Below, in pieces: positions 53,901 to 64,000 of a DNA stretch of 64,000 bases. The notes beneath the pieces were generated by a model. The model saw only the letters and a list, made by a program, of their open reading frames with translations. It made no database searches and was not told where the DNA came from. The translations under genes and the position numbers were made by a program. Origin of the DNA: Scenedesmus sp. ARA3 (taxonomy: Eukaryota > Chlorophyta > Chlorophyceae > Sphaeropleales > Scenedesmaceae); assembly GCA_004335835.1 (NCBI GenBank), contig RWJK01000664.1, positions 47,841-111,840 on the forward strand. Reading direction: 5' to 3'. Positions within the stretch are counted from its first letter, which is position 1, and every line of letters begins with the position of its first letter.

Positions 53901-56900
53901 ACAGAAGCAGGCAGACAGTGTGAGCAAGCTATCTCTTGGCGTGGCACTGCAGCATGCGCTTCTACCAGGCATAGCCTCACCTACGCAGGCCTCACCCAAC
54001 ACTTCAGCCCTCGAGTCGGGCATTGATTCAGTGCTGGAGTCAACAGCAGCAGCGCCGCAAGGGCCGCTACCAGGTGCGGTGTGGGCGTCCTTCAACCCTT
54101 TGTTCACTCCTACTGGCCTGCTGAGTGAGCGCAGGCGCCGCACAACATCAGCGGATGGGTCATACAGCAGTGGCAGCGTTGGAGGGCACGCCAGTGGCAG
54201 CAGCTCAAGCAGTGTTGGATCCAGCCACAGATGGCGTTGCAGCAATACAGACAAGGCTGCGCTGCGTAGCATGCCCAGCCTTGGCAGGATGAGTGCAGAC
54301 CTTGCTGCAACACCATGGCAGGCAGCAACGCATGATGATGCTGAGCACTGCAGCTGTGCCCGCCACCGCAGCACAGCCAACAATGGCAGTGCTGTTAGAT
54401 GCAGTGCACCAGCTGGCAGTTGTTACTTGGAAGGCTTATCTGGTTCAGGTGCTACCACAACAACAGCAACCAGTGCTTCAGGCGCCTCAACAGAGCTCGG
54501 GCAGTTGCGGCATCAGCTGCAACGACAGTTGTCAGACATGCACGCCTCCGTGCGGCGTTTGTCATGCTCCGGTAATGCAGCAGACAATGGTGCAGCATTT
54601 CAAGGGCAAGAGCAACAGCAGCAGCAACAGCAGCAGCAACAGCAGCAACAGCAGCAACAGCAGATTGTCACACATGCAGCCACCAAAGAGCCAGCGCCGT
54701 CATGTAGTGTCAGCAGTTGTGGTAGCCTCATCTCCAGCAGCAGTTCCATCGTCGGCAGCAGCAGATCCATGTGTGATGCACGAGCAAGTGTGGCAACAGA
54801 TGCAGCAGGTCGGGCACTGCAACATTGGTCCATGTCTAGCAACAACAATGTTGCTGCGTCAGACGCTGCCCGCGATGCTGCTATTGGCCGCCCGAGCGCT
54901 GCAAGGGAGCAGGTCCTGGGGTCAGACCCCACTGCTGCTGATGCCTCAGCGCTGAGTAGTCAGCATGTGACGCCACGCAACACCGCGGATGATGCTGCAG
55001 GCGGCCAACAGCCTGTGGTGTGGAGTCAGGCGGTGAGTCCACTCAAGCGACACCTACCAACACCAGGTGGCGCTGCATGCTCTTGGCCAATACAGCATCA
55101 GCAGCAACAGCAGCAGCGGCAGCAGCAGCTGCCACAGGAACATGTGAGACAACATCAGCCAGAGCAAGCACCAAATCCATTGCTGGTGCACATGCGGCTG
55201 TCAGCCATCGTTGCTGCTAGTGCTGCTGCGCGCGGCTCCTTCAGCAGCCTCAGCAGCGCCTCATCAGCTGCTCTGGAGTCACCACTACGTAGCATCTGTG
55301 TTCTGCAGCATTCTGAAGTGTGCGGAGCTGCAGTTGGCTGTGGCACGGCCAGCTTAGATGCACGCATGCTGCACTCTTCAGCTGGGAGTGGAACATGTAG
55401 CAGCAGCAGCAACACGTGCAGCAGCATACGCAGTGGGCAGTTGGTACACGGTGGTGTAGCTGACATCTTGTTTGTTCGCAACATGACAGCTAGCACCGCC
55501 AACAGCAGCGTTGAGCAAGTTCTTGAAACAGATGCAGACTTGCAGTTGGCATTGCAGCCTCCAGCAGGTGCCCTCAGCAGGTGCAGCAGCTCTGCCAGCA
55601 TGGTGCTGCAGCCTTGCTTGACACCAACATGTGTGGTGCAAAGGACCAGCAACATGCTGACTGAGGCAGCGGCAACAACATCAACATCAGCGGCAACAAC
55701 AGCGGCATTATTATGTGGCGATGCTGGCAACAACTTCCTGCTACAACGCTTCAATGAAGCTGCTGACCCAGTTTGGCTGCAAAGCGGCACTGCATCTGCA
55801 CCTGCAGGAGTGTGGACTGAGGATGGTGGGAGCTGCAGCCAAGATGCACGCAGCAACTGCCACGCTGCGCCACCACAAACAGATGTCAAGGGAAGTGTGG
55901 GGCTGCATCTCAGCCCCAGCTGGCAACAGTTGGCACAACTGCAGCGGAGGCAGCCAAACGCAACTGGTGTGGCTGAGCTGGCTGGCAGTTGCACCGGCAG
56001 CGCCGCGTCACTTATGTCATCGCCAGCGGCTCTAGCAGCTGATACATGGCAGCACATTGTCAGCGGCGTGCACGCCTGTGACTGCGGCAATGTGCAGATC
56101 ACAGGGCTGGAGCTCTCTTTCAGCACGGTCAGCACCAGCAACAGCCCGGGCAGTGTGTTGGACACCGCAGCTGTGGCAGGTGGCAGCAGCACGCCCAGCG
56201 CGGGTGCACAATCAGAAGCTATGCAAAGGTACCAGCCCACAGCTTTTCAAGCGGTTGCAGTCATGTCGGCGCAAGCAGCAAGTAGCCCAGCCAGCTGCTC
56301 AGCGCCAACTGCATGGCAGGTAGACCAGGTGCCAGGTGTGCTGCAAGGCGTTGTTGCTGGGCATGCTGCAGAGGATGATGATGAGGTGTGCTTCTCGTCA
56401 CCAGCACCCAACCTGCCACCCCGCCTGGCAACTCAGTCTGTCACACCGAAGCAGTCGGGTCGCACGCGCTCACGCACAACAGCCCTGGCCGCATTGCCAG
56501 CTGACAACATCCTTGCTGCAGCATCACCTGGTAGTGTCAGGCCTTTTTGTGCAGGTGGCGCAGGGGAAACATCAGGTGCTGGTGGCCATGGTGGCCGCAG
56601 CAGCTGGCATGCAGGGATGGAGCTGGTGGCTTCACCATTTGCAGCATCTGGATTAGACAAGCCGCCTGCTGGAATGCGCTATTCAGTGCGGCACAATGTG
56701 GCAGATGCAGACGGCATGCTGCCACTGCCAGCCACAACATCTAGCATGCGGGCCATCAGCCGTAGCTGCAGTGATGTGCTTTTTGTGCGCAGCATTAGTG
56801 GCGGGGGGACAGCGGTCTCCACAAATTGCTTGTTTGAGCCAGCACCTGCTAGTCTCCTTGAGCAGCTGTCGTCAGTGCCACAACACAATGAAACTAACAC

Positions 56901-57449
56901 TGGAGATGTCGGGCTGCCATTTCAGCAAACCATTGACAACCCGGTGCCCATCTATGACGGCTACGGGGTGCAAGGCGGCGCAGCAGCAACGGCAGCTGCC
57001 ACCACCCCCGATGTTTCATCACGTGGAGAGCTCCCTGATGCCGCAGATGTTGCTGGCATTGCGGCTGGTTCAGGGCAGCAGCTGGCCTCGCTGCTGGGTG
57101 GCGCGCTGGACAGCCTGACTGCCCTACAGGGGGCGTTGCAAGAGGGCCAGAGTGCAGCAGACGCCTTGTTGGGCAGGTGAGGGGTTGAGGGTGCAGCAAC
57201 AACCGTCACAACGTATATGTTGCATACTACAGATCGAAGGGATGGCTTTGCCGGCACGCCAGATGCGCTGCATGTTTGCATGCGATCATAACCGTGCCTT
57301 TTTCTTGAGAATTATCTGCAGCTTGACAACGTTGATGAAGCGCACCTCACACCTGATGAACACAATTGTGGTTGGTTGCCGTTGTTTTGTGTGTGCGTGC
57401 TTTGTGCAGGCCTCCTCTTGCCGAGATGTGGCTCCACTCACTGGATTAA
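41181..57449 (+). CDS. Giant low-complexity protein (~5,070 aa), unrecognised
   Basis: I do not recognise this gene. Three long open frames join through in-phase GT-AG introns: 41181-48327, 48539-48610, 48834-51253, 51481-51990, 52153-57176 and 57410-57449. The sum is 15,213 nt (about 5,070 aa). The ATG has good context (GCGCCATGG). The product is mostly disordered Ser/Gln/Ala-rich sequence with Gln runs (about residues 347-356, 904-914 and 2055-2076). A ~345-residue Ala/Glu/Arg/Lys helix-like repeat (about 1008-1353) resembles a long single helix or coiled coil. FxTP motifs recur (FCTP, FTTP, FATP, LFTP), as do a duplicated HSQxWQLVM segment and a C-terminal D-I/V-LFVR motif used twice. Intron 51991-52152 is 162 nt and stop-free, so retention would keep frame. 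If the last intron is retained, the protein ends at 57178-57180. A scaffold role is only a guess. Confidence 0.7.
44203..45240 (+). repeat. Ala/Glu/Arg-rich helical repeat region in giant gene
   Basis: Roughly 345 codons dominated by Ala with regularly placed Glu, Arg, Lys and Gln ([17 protein letters not shown] type). Degenerate tandem units are about 25-30 codons long. The antisense strand is also open for 334 codons (poly-Ala/Cys), which is a by-product of the GCA/GCT/GCC codons. Confidence 0.8.
47342..47408 (+). repeat. (CAG)n polyglutamine tract in giant gene
   Basis: About 20 nearly uninterrupted glutamine codons (CAG with a few CAA/GAG). It is one of the longest triplet runs in the window and a likely length-variable site. 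Confidence 0.9.
49755..49822 (+). repeat. (CAG)n polyglutamine tract in giant gene exon 3
   Basis: A long run of CAG with occasional CAA/CGG interruptions, encoding polyglutamine after HAEQQAEQ. Confidence 0.9.
51128..51990 (+). repeat. Duplicated HSQxWQLVM exon-end segment in giant gene
   Basis: Copy A (51128-51253) and copy B (51784-51990) both encode C-I-x-x-HSQxWQLVM, then E-x-x-AWVQ, then a variable stretch and KQPP(D/N), and both end at a CAG followed by a GT donor (GTGGGC and GTGCGC). The spacing is 656 bp. Both copies are in frame in the spliced model. Confidence 0.85.
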
Positions 57450-58240
57450 CTGAGCAACGCCGGAGGGGGCGTGCACGCTCCCTCAGCAGTTGGTGGTGGC
57501 AGTCGCCTTTAGAAGGGGATCGCTGGGGCGGTGGCTGTGCGGGGCATGTCTTAGCGTGTATTGGCCCAAGCGTATTGTGGGCTGACTTGTTGTTACAGCA
57601 TGGCTGGACATCAGTACATCACGTATTGAGCAACTCTTGTTGCTTTGCATGGTTGGCTTTGCACAGGGCGCGTTGTCGGCTTGCCAAGGACCATGCGACA
57701 AGGTGACAATGCTGCCAAAAGTAGCACATCTTTAGACCTACATGATATGTCATTATACCCAGACAAATGAGAATGAGGGAGGAGACTGTGGCATTCCTCC
57801 ATCTTTACTTTCCGTGTTACAACGGCTCTTTCACCTCCAATTACTCTGGTTCAACTCAGGCTATGACGGCGCGCGAGGGCTCATTGCAATGCAAGGCTTG
57901 ACCCACCTTTATAGCTGAACTTTAAGTGCGCGGGGCACATGCATAGCAGAGCATCAAAGGGCAGTAACAGATCTGGATGCTGTGAAACAAGCCAGCAACG
58001 TTGCTCGTCGTTCATCATCAGCATCATGTTACCATTTAAGCCATAGCAACGTCGCCGTCGGCCCCGCGCCCTACAGTAACGTTACCTTGTAACGATGCAA
58101 CAATGTTTTTATTACAAATGTGCTTTTTACGACTCCTAGTTCAGCTTGTGCACCAGATGCAATGGATGCTGCAGTTTTGGGGCCTGGGGTTTGACTTTGC
58201 CAGAGGTAAGCAGGTCATTCCCTGAACAAAGTCACGAGCA
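57450..58240. other. Giant gene 3' flank
   Basis: About 0.8 kb after the predicted stop, with mixed composition and no CAG richness. TGTAA at 58088-58092 is a possible polyadenylation signal. No further gene is seen. Confidence 0.5.
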
Positions 58241-58886
58241 TGTAAGCCTAGACGTAAACAAACCTCAAAGCCAATGCTACAGCCTGAGTGACCTGAAAGA
58301 CATGTCCTTTCACGCCTCCGCCGTGAACATTCGCGTGGCTTCCCCCCGCCTATTTTAACACACACGGCTGCAAGATCCAGCCCAGGAAGCCCAATTCAAT
58401 AAACTGTCAAGCCTAAGCTGGATTCATGCAGCAATGGACACATGTTTCGGGTTTCAAAGCCATTGCTGCAGTGAGCTGAAAGATAGGACCGTGCATGCCT
58501 TGTTCATGAATATTTGCGTGGCTTTTCCCCTGCTGTTTCAACACACAGGGCTGCAGGAGCCAGCCTGGAGGCCGATTCAGGTTAAAATTGTTACCGCCAG
58601 ACCTTGATTCCTACAACCATAATCACACATTTCTATTCTCAAAGCCACTGCTGTAGCGAGCTGAAAGCTAGGTGCGTTCATGCATTATTCATAACTATTT
58701 GCGTGGCTTCCCTTCAGTTGTTTTAAAACACAGGGCTGCAAGGGCCAGCGCAGGAAGCCAATTCAAATAAACTGTTACAGTCAAACCTTGATTCATGCAG
58801 CCACCAACACATTTCAATTCTCAAAGCCATTGCTGTAGCGAGCTGAAAGATAGGTGCGTTCATGCCTTATGCATGAATATATGCAG
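58240..58886. repeat. ~185-bp tandem array (about 3.5 copies)
   Basis: The marker CAAAGCCA-TGCT-GAGCTGAAAG recurs at about 58266, 58455, 58640 and 58822 (spacings 189, 185 and 182). Each copy also contains GCGTGGCTTCCC, ACACAGGGCTGCA and AAACTGTTA-type segments. Copies are diverged, and the leftmost is the most different. Confidence 0.85.
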
Positions 58887-58887
58887 T

Positions 58888-59992
58888 GCGTGACATTGAG
58901 AAAAAGGGAGAATAGCCGCTCTGGGCCTGCAGCATCTGTACCACTGTTTTTAAGGGGTTGCGAGCTAGCCGGTGTTAAGAGCGTCAAACGGCGTTGCTTA
59001 GCTTTTCCTTCACCCTGCTCCGATGGCTTTCAGATTCCAAACACGTCTTACCAAGCCTCCAATGCAGGGCGTGACATCGAGAAAAAGGGAAAATAGCCGC
59101 TCTGGGCCTGCAGCAACTGTACCACTTTGTCTTAGGGGTTGTGAGCTAGCCGGTGTTTTGTGCGTCAAACAACATCCCTTAGCTTTTCCCCCACCCTGCT
59201 CCAGTGGCTTTCAGATTTGAAACACGTGTAACCAAGAACCAAATGCAGGGCGTGACATCGAGAAAGAGCGACAATACGCACTCTGGGCTTGCCTCCAAAA
59301 TTCCCAATTTGTTAGAGGGGTTGTGAGCTAGCCGGTGTTTACAGCGTCAAACGGCATCGCTTAGCTTTTCCCCCACCCTGCTCCAATGGCCTTCAGATTT
59401 GAAACACGTCTAAACAAGCCTTTAACGCAGGGCGTGACATAGATAAAAAGGGATAATACGCACTCTGGGCTTGCCTCAAAAATTCCCAGTTTGTTTGTGG
59501 GGTTGTGAGCTGGCCGGTGTTTATAGCGTCAAACGGCATCGCTTAGCTTTTCCCTCACCCTGCTCCAATGGCCTTCAGATTTGAAAACGTCTAAACAAGC
59601 CGTTAATGCAGGGCGTGACATCGAGAAAAAGGGATAATACGCACTCTGGGCTTGCCTCAAAAATTCCCAGTTTGTTGGAGGGGTTGTGAGCTAGCCGGTG
59701 TTTACAGCGTCAAACGACATCGCTTAGCTTTTCCCCCACCCTGCTCCAATGGCCTTCAGATTTGAAAACGTCTAAACAAGCCGTTAATGCAGGGCGTGAC
59801 ATCGAGAAAAAGGGAGAATACGCACTCTGGGCTTGCCTCCAAAATCCCCAGTTATTGGAGGAGTTGTAACTAGGCGGTGATTACAGCGTCCAACGGCACC
59901 GCTTAGCTTTCCCTCCACCCTGCTCCAATGGCTTTCAGATTTGAAACACGTGTAAACACGCACCAAATGCATCGAGAAAACGGGAGAATACG
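58888..59992. repeat. 181-bp satellite array (6 copies plus partial)
   Basis: GCGTGACAT recurs at 58888, 59069, 59250, 59432, 59613 and 59794, giving spacings of 181, 181, 182, 181 and 181 bp. A truncated copy ends near 59992. Each unit holds AGCTAGCCGGTGTTTA, GCGTCAAACGGCATCGCTTA and CACCCTGCTCCAATGG. Copies 4-6 are the most alike, which fits recent unequal exchange. Confidence 0.95.
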
Positions 59993-59999
59993 CACTAGG

Positions 60000-60655
60000 T
60001 TCCTGCTCTCAAAACGAGGTCCCAAGCCATGCAAGCTTTGTACCATACCCCGTAGTTCCAAGCCCTAAGCTGTAAAAACGAGGTCCCACGCCATGCAAGC
60101 TTTGTACGACGCCCTGTAGTTGCAAGTTTGTTGCTCAAGAAACGAGGTCCCACGCCATGCAAGCTTGGTACCAGACCCTGTAGTTATAATGTTCTTGCTC
60201 AAAAAACGAGGTCCCACACCATACAAGATTTGTACCCGGCCCTATAGTTACAAGGTTCCTGCTCAAAAAACGAGGTCCCACGCCATGCAAGCTTTGTACC
60301 AGGCCCTATATTTTCCAAGCCCTATGTTGTAAAAACGAGGTCCCACGCCATGCAAGCTTTTTACCAGACCCTTTAGTTATAAGTTCTTGCTCAAAAAACG
60401 AGGTCCCATGCCATACAAGCTTTGTACCAGGCCCGGTAGTCACAAGGTTCCTGCTCAAAAAACGAGGTCCCACGCCATGCAAGCTTTGTACCAAACTTTG
60501 TTGTTACAAGGTTCCTGCTCAAAAACGAGGTCCCTCGCCATGCAAGCTTTGTACCAAACCCTGTAGTTTCAAGCCCTATGCTGTAAAAACGAGGTCCCAC
60601 GCCATGCAAGCTTTGTACCAAACCCTGTAGTTACAATGTTCCCGCTCATGCCTTA
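60000..60655. repeat. 64-bp satellite, left block (10 copies)
   Basis: ACGAGGTCCCACGCCATGCA is found every 63-65 bp (GAGGTCCC at 60016, 60080, 60144, 60208, 60272, 60337, 60400, 60464, 60527 and 60591). Two sub-types alternate, with either a CCTGCTCAAAAA or a CCTATGCTGTAAAAA linker. Short frames across it (for example VQSLHGVGPRF on the minus strand) are repeat readthroughs. Confidence 0.95.
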
Positions 60656-62206
60656 CAGAAGGCGTTAAACTCTGTCTGAAGAGCACCCTTGCTCAGTGAA
60701 GCCACTCGCAGCACTCAGTCTTTTGTGCCGGAGTATTTGCCTCCGTAGCGCTTATAGACATCAAACGGTTGATCTTATTACTGTTTGTGGCAGCAGCGAC
60801 CGTATCGCGCTGTCCAGCACCCGTCCAGGCCCTCCTTGGTCTACAGCAGCAAGCCAGGCGCGTACACCGGTCGCATGCCATAGATTCCTCCGATCCAAAA
60901 CATAAATGGAGCCAGTAGCCCCCACAGCACGGCTGGCGTCCATTTAAGGGTCTGGAGAAGGCGCAGCACCCTGTGCAGTAGGGTCCACTTGACAGTACTC
61001 TTGGACAGTGTATCGGCACGATTAGCAGGCACTGCAGCAAGCAGGCTTGCAGACCAGTGGCCAAGCAATCTTTGTGCCTAAGCTCCCCGGCACAATGGAA
61101 GCAGTAGAGACACAGCTGTGTGTCTCTCAGCAGCAGTGGAGGAGCCAGAAGCGGTGCGCAGTAGCAGCACAGCTGTGCTGCTGCCTATGCACACAGGCAG
61201 TGGAAGTGAAGTAGATGTGAGGAGTAGTAGTAGTAGCAACAGCGGAACCGCTGCCGTGGACCTTGTCTGTCTTTGACAGACTTATCTGAGGGATGTGCTT
61301 CAAGCATGCAGCGGTGTAGCAGGAGTACCTGCCATTGATGTGCAGAGCATGTTGCACTATGCGGATGGTACCAATCGTGGCTGAAGTTTGGATGGTTACT
61401 TCTGGTGATAGTGGCATCAACAACACTTCTGCTACAGATGGGCTCTGGCCAGGGTCGCATGAGGTGTAGAAGGGCCCCCCACACATGCAGCTTGGTGACC
61501 TATCTGGGCCGGGCACGCGGGTTAGTGGGGTTTGGCATGCCACACTTTACTCATCTTGGTGTCGTGGATGTGGATGCACAGAATGTACTGGGGATTCTAT
61601 GACATCTGATGATTGTACGGGCTCTGACGACTCCCATGCATGCGTGCGCAACATGCTGTGCGGTGTGTTGCATGTCGCTTTTGCAGTGCCTCGTGCACCG
61701 ATCGTGCCAGTCATGCCACCGTGCTGCGTGCGGGGGCTCCTCGCCACTTTCAGTTCGACTGGCTCCTCCAGGGGTGTGGCGGCTGAGTGGAGCGGCAAAC
61801 CCTGTGACTGGGCCAAAGGGGAGCCTGGCCCATGATCAACTCGGTTCTGTTGAGGATTGCATGCTACATGATGAGGTGATTGTTGCCCGATGTGAAGCTT
61901 TGCTGCCGTGCATTATGTCTGCATCTGCAGGCGTGTTATTGCACCATGTTGGTTGCGCTAACGCCGTGAATGCTGCATCTGCATTGGCGTCTTGGCAGTG
62001 TGTGGATTTTCTGCAACTCTCATTCTATTGATGTGCAGGCAAGGTGGGCGTCACCCCCACCCGTAAACTGTGTGGCAACCCCTCGTAGGGGGATGGCAGG
62101 AGTCCCGGTGCATGAACGAGGTTTTGTGTGTCGGCCTTGCCTTCTTCCCTCCGTTAATTCCGCCCTCTGAAAAGGCGGCGTAGACACTTTCAAATTTCTT
62201 TTATGT
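60656..62206. other. Unique segment splitting the 64-bp satellite
   Basis: About 1.55 kb of non-repeat sequence sits between two blocks of the same satellite, both in the same orientation. The left block breaks inside a unit at GTTCCCGCTCA, and the right block resumes at GTTCCTACTCA. I see no clear terminal inverted repeats and no transposase or reverse transcriptase. The best open frame (60841-61068, minus) contains one hydrophobic stretch. It may be an old insertion; its nature is unknown. Confidence 0.5.
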
Positions 62207-63345
62207 TCCTACTCAAAATGAGGTCCCACGCCATACAAGCTTTGTACCAAACCCTGTAGTTGCAAGGTTCTTGCTCCAAAAACGAGGTCCCAAGCCATGC
62301 ACAATGTGTACCAGACCCTGTAGTTCCAAGCCCTATGCTGCAAAAACGAGGTCCCATGCCATACAAGCTTTGTACCAGGCCATGTAGTTACAAGGTTCTT
62401 GTTCAAAAAACGAGGTCCCACGCCATGCAAGCTTTGTACCAGGCCTTGTAGTTCCAAGCCCTATGCTGTAAAAACGAGGTCCCACGCCATGCAAGCTTTG
62501 TACCAAAACCTGCAGTTACAAGGTTCCTGCTCAAAAAAGAGGTCCCACGCCATGCAAGCTTTGTACCAAACCCTGAAGTTACAAGGTTCCTGCTAAAAAA
62601 ACGAGGTCCCACGCCATACAAGCGTTGTACCAGCCCTTGAAGTTACAAGGTTCTTGCTCCAAAAACGAGGTCCCAAGCCATGCACGCTTTGTACCAGACC
62701 TTGTAGTTCCATGCCCTATGCTGTAAAAACGAGGTCCCAGGCCATACAAGCTTTGTACCAGGCCATGTAGTTACAAGGTTCCTGCTCAAAAACGAGGTCC
62801 CATGCCATGCAAGCTTTTTACCAGGCCCGGTAGTTCCAAGCCATATGCTGTAAAAACGAGGTCCCACGCCATTCAAGCTTTGTACCAAACCCTGTAGTTA
62901 CAAGGTTCATGCTGAAAAAATGAGGTCCCACACCATACAAGCTTTGTACCAGGCCATGTAGTTCCAAGCCCTATGCTGTAAAAACGAGGTCCCACGCCAT
63001 GCAAGCTTTATACGAAACCCTGTAGTTACAAGGTTCATGCTAAAACAACGAGGTCCCACACCATACAAGCTTTGTACCAGGCCCTGTAGTTCCAAGCCCT
63101 ATGCTGTAAAAACGAGGTCCCACGCCATGCAAGCTTTGTACCAGATCCTGTTGTTACCAGGTTCCTGCTCAAAAAACGAGGTCCCACGCCATGCAAGCTT
63201 TGTACCAAACCCTGTAGTTACAAGGTTCCTACTCAGAAACCGAGGTCCCATGCCATACAATTTTTGTACCAGGCCCTGAAGTTACAAGGTTCTTGCTAAA
63301 ACAACGAGGTCCCACGCCATGTAAGCTTTGTACCAGGTATTTACA
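62207..63345. repeat. 64-bp satellite, right block (about 18 copies)
   Basis: Same unit and orientation as the left block, with GAGGTCCC from 62220 to 63306 at about 64-bp spacing. The two linker sub-types are mixed, which suggests local homogenisation in higher-order pairs. Confidence 0.95.
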
Positions 63346-64000
63346 AGATTTGTAACGGTGCGGTCAAGAGCTGTGAAAAGATTGAGTTCATTAGGTGGTG
63401 ATGTGTGCCAAAGGAGCACAATGATGGTGCAAATGCGAGAGAGAGGCTTGTTACAGGAGAAGGCAAGCTATCACCCGAGAGTGAGTCACTCGCCCTACTT
63501 TCAGCTCACATATCGTATGAACTCGATAGCAAGCCACAAGACGTCACCAAAGAAAACTCCAGAGGCGTCCCCCTATCTCCCCATAAACGAACATGTACAT
63601 GTTGGGCAGCAAGTGCGAAATGCAGCACGAAAAGCAGCATGTGCTCCACGCACCAGGCAAAAAGCGCACAGGGAAGGACAAGCATGGTCCAAACAGCAAG
63701 CGGGGTGCACAAAGGTGCTGCTCACCATAAATGTCTGGCATGATTGCATCAAGGCACTGGTGTACTCACCAGACTGCAGTAAGCAGGAGCATGCATAACT
63801 GACGCGGTGTACGACTGACGGGCAAATCAAAGCAAACTAAGGCAAAGCAAGGCAAACTAGGGCTCTGCTGCTTCTGCAATCCTTACTGCTGACAAGGACA
63901 GAAACATGCAGCACGGAGCAAAGAGCTGTGCAAGTGCGAGAGATGTCTGTTACAGGGGTGGGCAAGCTATCGCCCTAGAGCGAGTCACTTGCCCCTCTTT
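63346..64000. repeat. Start of a ~499-bp repeat
   Basis: A segment containing GCGAGAGA, TTACAGG, GGCAAGCTATC and GAGTCACT occurs at about 63417-63500 and again at about 63916-64000 (499 bp between TTACAGG markers). The second copy runs off the window. No gene is seen between them. Confidence 0.75.

Noticed and set aside
57152..57706. Separate plus-strand gene after the giant gene
   Set aside because: The frame is a chance extension over the last intron and 3' flank. A GTGAGG donor at 57177 and CAG acceptor at 57409 give a short final exon in another frame.
60841..61068. Small membrane protein frame within the satellite-flanked segment
   Set aside because: There is a single hydrophobic stretch, no homologous motif and overlapping frames on both strands. 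The evidence is not enough for a gene call.
60000..63345. CRISPR-like array or coding repeat protein (LVQSLHGVGPRF frames)
   Set aside because: The units are contiguous without variable spacers, and the frames shift with the 63-65-bp period. It is a satellite.

Overview
This is nuclear DNA from a eukaryote, most likely a chlorophycean green alga; Scenedesmaceae/Sphaeropleales is my best guess, by inference only. Genes are split by many short GT-AG introns, the DNA is GC-rich, and CAG/CTG triplets are abundant in exons and introns. The recognisable products are eukaryotic: 26S proteasome RPT4, SEC63, cytochrome b5, a HUP/STP-type hexose transporter and a class I aldolase. All exon joins were worked out by hand from splice sites, reading phase and fit to the protein family.

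Layout. Six genes lie on the minus strand: aquaporin (711-2860, 5 exons, 236 aa), hexose/H+ symporter (5669-10411, 9 exons, 524 aa), fructose-bisphosphate aldolase (12757-15963, 5 exons, 355 aa), an unrecognised Q/A/S/P-rich protein (20455-24123, about 1,222 aa), RPT4 (25580-30206, 8 exons, 400 aa, with an assembly gap of Ns in intron 5) and cytochrome b5 (31555-32991, 3 exons, 126 aa). A 370-base divergent promoter region separates cytochrome b5 from SEC63 on the plus strand (33362-40058, 14 exons, 708 aa). SEC63 is followed by a giant low-complexity gene (41181-57449, about 5,070 aa once three long open frames are spliced together). The right end (58.2-64 kb) has no recognisable gene. It holds tandem satellites: a ~185-bp array, a 181-bp array, and a 64-bp array in two blocks around a 1.55-kb unique segment.

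How the genes relate. They are mostly housekeeping functions without an obvious cluster logic. Hexose uptake and aldolase are neighbours in sugar metabolism, and cytochrome b5 and SEC63 are both ER-membrane proteins that share one intergenic promoter region.

Main unusual signals. (1) Exon ends, with their splice sites, are copied one to three times into the neighbouring intron ('exon-end echoes') in the transporter, aldolase, RPT4 and SEC63, and a related in-frame duplication occurs in the giant gene. One echo is a 63-nt, phase-0 mini-exon that differs from its parent only at synonymous positions. (2) On the sense strand, (CTG)n tracts sit just before 3' splice sites and (CAG)n tracts just after 5' splice sites; in three introns both occur and could pair.
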